DNA from: JBBTQE01 sp038065775
GTDB lineage: Bacteria; Patescibacteriota; Patescibacteriia; Magasanikbacterales; GWA2-37-8
Length of the DNA stretch: 7,957 nt
Assembly (NCBI GenBank): GCA_038065775.1
Contig: JBBTQE010000049.1
Location: 1-7,957 of the forward strand
Reading direction: 5' to 3'
Position numbers and translations under genes: made by a program. Below are positions 6,161-7,957 of this stretch, piece by piece. Within the stretch, counting starts at the first letter, position 1. Every line of letters starts with the position of its first letter. Below the pieces are notes generated by a model, which searched no databases, had not been told where the DNA came from, and saw only the letters and a program-made list of their open reading frames with translations.

Positions 6161-7894
6161 TCACTTTTTTATAATACTGACGATTGTCACCTGGCCTTCT
6201 TTCAAACCTTCCAAAATTTCAACTTTTCCATCATCGCCTTTCATTCCAATCTTCACATAAACATCTTCCGAATCCGCCCCTAAAGGCACGCGCACGAATT
6301 TCTTATTGTCATCGTCAGTTCGCACGGCTCTAAGCGGAATATATAAAACCTGCTGTTTGAAGTCCGCTTTAATTTTTATGTTCGCGGTCATTCCGGGCTT
6401 AACTTCTTTGTCCGAATCATCCAAAGTGATTGTAACTTTATAATAAACCACATCCTGAATCTCGGTTGAACCGGCTTCAATGTTCGCGACTTTTCCTGAA
6501 AATCTGAACTCTTCTCCAAACGCGTCAAGAGTAATTTGAGCTTCGTCGCCGGCGCCAAGCTTGGAAATATCCGCTTCAGGAACGTCAACCTTAATTTCAA
6601 AATGAGGCGAAAATAATCGCACAATTTCGTCGGCTGAAGTAACAAGCTCGCCGGCTTTCTTATTGATGACAGTGACAATGCCGTCAATCGGGGCCTTGAT
6701 AATCGCTTTGTTTCTGTTGGCGGCGGCTTGCCACAAAGCGGCTCTGTAATATGCCAGATCAACATCCCGCGTCGGATTAATTTTATTTTGATAATTCGCG
6801 AGCGCTTGGTTATAAACCGCCTCTTTAATTTTTAGCGTTGCCGCGACTGAATTTCTCGTATCCGCCAAATCTTTAACAGCTTTGTCGTACGCGATTGAAT
6901 ATGTCTGATAGCTGTTTTTCGCGCTGGCTATTGCCTGTCTTTGATTGATCAAATTTGTGTATTGAGTGTTTATTGATGTTCTCGCAGTGTCAATTGTGGT
7001 TTTCTTAACGCTTAACGAAGCTGTTGTAAAACTTCCGCCCGTTACCGTGGCGTTTAAAGCATCGCTCACCATAACAAGCAACTGGCTCATTTGAGTGAAC
7101 GTATCGATAGCTGACGAAAGCGCGATGTCAATTTCAGCGCTCGCGCTGCCCGATGTTAGCGGAGTAATTTTTAGCCGAACTTGCGCGACTAAATTTTTTA
7201 CAACCCCATACTGCGAATTCGCGCTAAAAAGTTTGTTTGGATCGGAAACCGAAAGATACGGCTGTATGTCATCATTGGCAGAGGTGTTATCAATGCCCAA
7301 AATATTATCAGCTTGAACCAAGCCGTCATCAAGCTTCGTAAGAGATGACTGCAAAACTGAAACAGCGTCTTCGTAAGCGCTTAAAACAATTTGGCTTTTT
7401 TCCCCGCCGGCCGCGAGTTCCAAATTATTTTTGGCGGTTTCCAACGCGGATTCAGCGACCGAAATTAAATTTGTCGTGTCAGATTTTGATTTATCCCAAT
7501 CCGCCTTTGCTTGATCAACCACTGCCTTATAATAGTCTTTTTCCGCTTGAGTCGCGCCGGCAATTTTTTGATTTAAATTAGCGCTGGCCTGCGCCACCGC
7601 CGCGTTAAGTTCCCCAAGCCGCAAATTCGCGATTGCGTCGCCGGCTTTTACTTTCTGCCCTTCTTTCACAAGAATCTTGTCTATGATTCCCGGCACCTCA
7701 AATCGCAAACTCAAATCATTTAATGATTCAACCTTGCCGGTCGCCTCAACTGTTTGAGCGAGGTCGCCGCGTTCAACTTTTGCGGTTTCATAACTTGTCT
7801 GATTCTTTTTATTATTTCTAAATTTGAAGAATAAAAAACCCGCAACCACAGCTATGATCGCGACCCAGATGATAATTTTTTTATTTTTAGCCAT
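6161..7894 (-). CDS. HlyD/MacA-family membrane-fusion (adaptor) protein with long helical insertion
   Basis: This is the periplasmic or extracytoplasmic adaptor partner of a MacB-type transporter. A membrane anchor lies at about 6-23 (IIIWVAIIAVVAGF), preceded by KNKK, with no lipobox or obvious cleavage site. The first half of the lipoyl/barrel-sandwich domain is at about 45-92 (VEATGKVES, VKEGQKVKAGDAIANL). The second half is at about 395-428 (IIKAPIDGIVTVINKKAGELV). A beta-barrel follows at about 430-510 (IKVDVPEADISKLGAGDEAQ, KPGMTANIKI), then a membrane-proximal domain to 577 (YIPLRAVRT, LEGLKEGQVTIVS). Between the lipoyl halves sit about 300 residues, much more than the hairpin of roughly 100 residues usual in MacA. 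The outer parts (about 97-160 and 310-395) look like coiled-coil arms rich in Ala, Lys and Gln. The middle (about 165-305) is helical with Ser/Thr-rich stretches and looks like an inserted bundle. It is first in the operon, 1 nt before the ATPase. The whole protein is 577 residues, against about 370 for MacA. Confidence 0.93.
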   Translation of the reverse strand: MAKNKKIIIWVAIIAVVAGFLFFKFRNNKKNQTSYETAKVERGDLAQTVEATGKVESLNDLSLRFEVPGIIDKILVKEGQKVKAGDAIANLRLGELNAAVAQASANLNQKIAGATQAEKDYYKAVVDQAKADWDKSKSDTTNLISVAESALETAKNNLELAAGGEKSQIVLSAYEDAVSVLQSSLTKLDDGLVQADNILGIDNTSANDDIQPYLSVSDPNKLFSANSQYGVVKNLVAQVRLKITPLTSGSASAEIDIALSSAIDTFTQMSQLLVMVSDALNATVTGGSFTTASLSVKKTTIDTARTSINTQYTNLINQRQAIASAKNSYQTYSIAYDKAVKDLADTRNSVAATLKIKEAVYNQALANYQNKINPTRDVDLAYYRAALWQAAANRNKAIIKAPIDGIVTVINKKAGELVTSADEIVRLFSPHFEIKVDVPEADISKLGAGDEAQITLDAFGEEFRFSGKVANIEAGSTEIQDVVYYKVTITLDDSDKEVKPGMTANIKIKADFKQQVLYIPLRAVRTDDDNKKFVRVPLGADSEDVYVKIGMKGDDGKVEILEGLKEGQVTIVSIIKK

Positions 7895-7903
7895 AAAATA
7901 AAT

Positions 7904-7916
7904 AGATTTTTAATCT
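7904..7916 (-). repeat. Short inverted repeat at the predicted 5' end of the operon mRNA
   Basis: AGATT and AATCT arms (7912-7916 and 7904-7908) flank three A. The repeat begins at about the predicted transcription start, so it could form a small AU-rich hairpin at the very 5' end of the mRNA. With four A-U pairs and one G-C pair the stem is weak and may have no function. Confidence 0.2.
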
Positions 7917-7922
7917 CATACT

Positions 7923-7951
7923 ATTCTAGTGCTATTTTGACGCGCTGTCAA
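7923..7951 (-). promoter_or_regulatory. Sigma-70 promoter of the transporter operon
   Basis: The minus strand reads TTGACA (7946-7951), a 17-nt spacer, then TAGAAT (7923-7928). The -35 is a perfect match, the -10 matches five of six, and the spacing is optimal. Transcription should begin near 7916, leaving a leader of about 20-24 nt before the adaptor ATG at 7894. This is the strongest promoter-like signal in the window and explains the four-gene transporter operon. No Shine-Dalgarno sequence follows it: the bases before the ATG are only A and T. Confidence 0.75.
7937..7951. repeat. Inverted repeat TTGAC-N5-GTCAA overlapping the -35 box
   Basis: Perfect 5-bp arms at 7937-7941 and 7947-7951 flank the centre GCGCT (plus strand). 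One arm covers five of the six -35 bases, so a dimeric regulator bound here would block RNA polymerase. On the plus strand the repeat is followed by six T at 7952-7957 up to the window edge, which gives it a terminator-like look in that direction, but no plus-strand gene precedes it. An operator or a chance by-product of the -35 sequence are both possible. Confidence 0.35.
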
Positions 7952-7957
7952 TTTTTT

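Noticed and set aside
6388..6765. Minus-strand frame of 125 codons inside the adaptor gene
   Set aside because: It is an alternative frame within the lipoyl/beta-barrel coding part, which is fully conserved in the adaptor frame.
7937..7957. Plus-strand stem plus six T as an intrinsic terminator
   Set aside because: There is no plus-strand gene to terminate, the stem is only 5 bp, and the same bases form a near-perfect minus-strand promoter. In the minus direction there is no U-tract after the stem.
1..7957. CRISPR arrays, tRNA or rRNA genes, insertion sequences, attachment sites
   Set aside because: No direct-repeat arrays, no tRNA-like cloverleaf, no transposase or integrase motifs and no terminal repeats were seen on either strand; nearly all bases are in six housekeeping-type or transporter genes.

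Overview
All six genes in this window lie on the minus strand, so the window reads right to left. They are tightly packed, with gaps of 1, 9, 1, 44 and 15 nt, and no stretch of 300 bases lacks a gene. The DNA is AT-rich with many A/T homopolymer runs. None of the six starts has a convincing Shine-Dalgarno sequence. The standard bacterial code fits: TGA ends two genes at the expected C-termini and occurs inside none. The compact layout, the strongly lysine-rich N-terminus of the primary sigma factor, and a MacAB/Ykn-like exporter with two separate permeases and a very long membrane adaptor together suggest a member of the Patescibacteria/CPR, Parcubacteria-like. This placement is an inference from style and gene content; no marker phylogeny was possible. 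Because TGA is a stop, the SR1/Gracilibacteria group, which recodes it, is unlikely.

Region 1 (7957 to 2943) is a four-gene ABC transporter operon. It begins with a near-consensus sigma-70 promoter (TTGACA, 17-nt spacer, TAGAAT) whose -35 box lies in a 5-bp-arm inverted repeat. The genes in order are an inner-membrane-anchored HlyD/MacA-type adaptor with an unusually large helical insertion, a LolD/MacB-type ATPase, and two consecutive MacB/FtsX-type permeases that are diverged paralogues. The expected product is one ATPase dimer driving a permease pair, probably a heterodimer, with the adaptor on the outer face of the membrane. The closest well-known layouts are MacA-MacB of Gram-negatives and YknX-YknY-YknZ of Bacillus. 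The substrate cannot be told from the sequence.

Region 2 (2898 to 1) holds dnaG (primase, complete) followed after 15 nt by rpoD (primary sigma factor, cut off by the left edge before region 4). This is the core of the classical macromolecular-synthesis operon without rpsU on its upstream side. A 44-nt gap separates it from the transporter operon. That gap holds no terminator but does hold a possible extended -10 promoter that would make a nearly leaderless dnaG mRNA. A perfect TATAAT near the 3' end of dnaG may give rpoD its own promoter.

The genes themselves are recognisable families. The points most worth a second look are the enlarged adaptor, the split two-permease transporter, the basic sigma-factor tail, the lack of ribosome binding sites, and the nine-A runs in both dnaG and rpoD.
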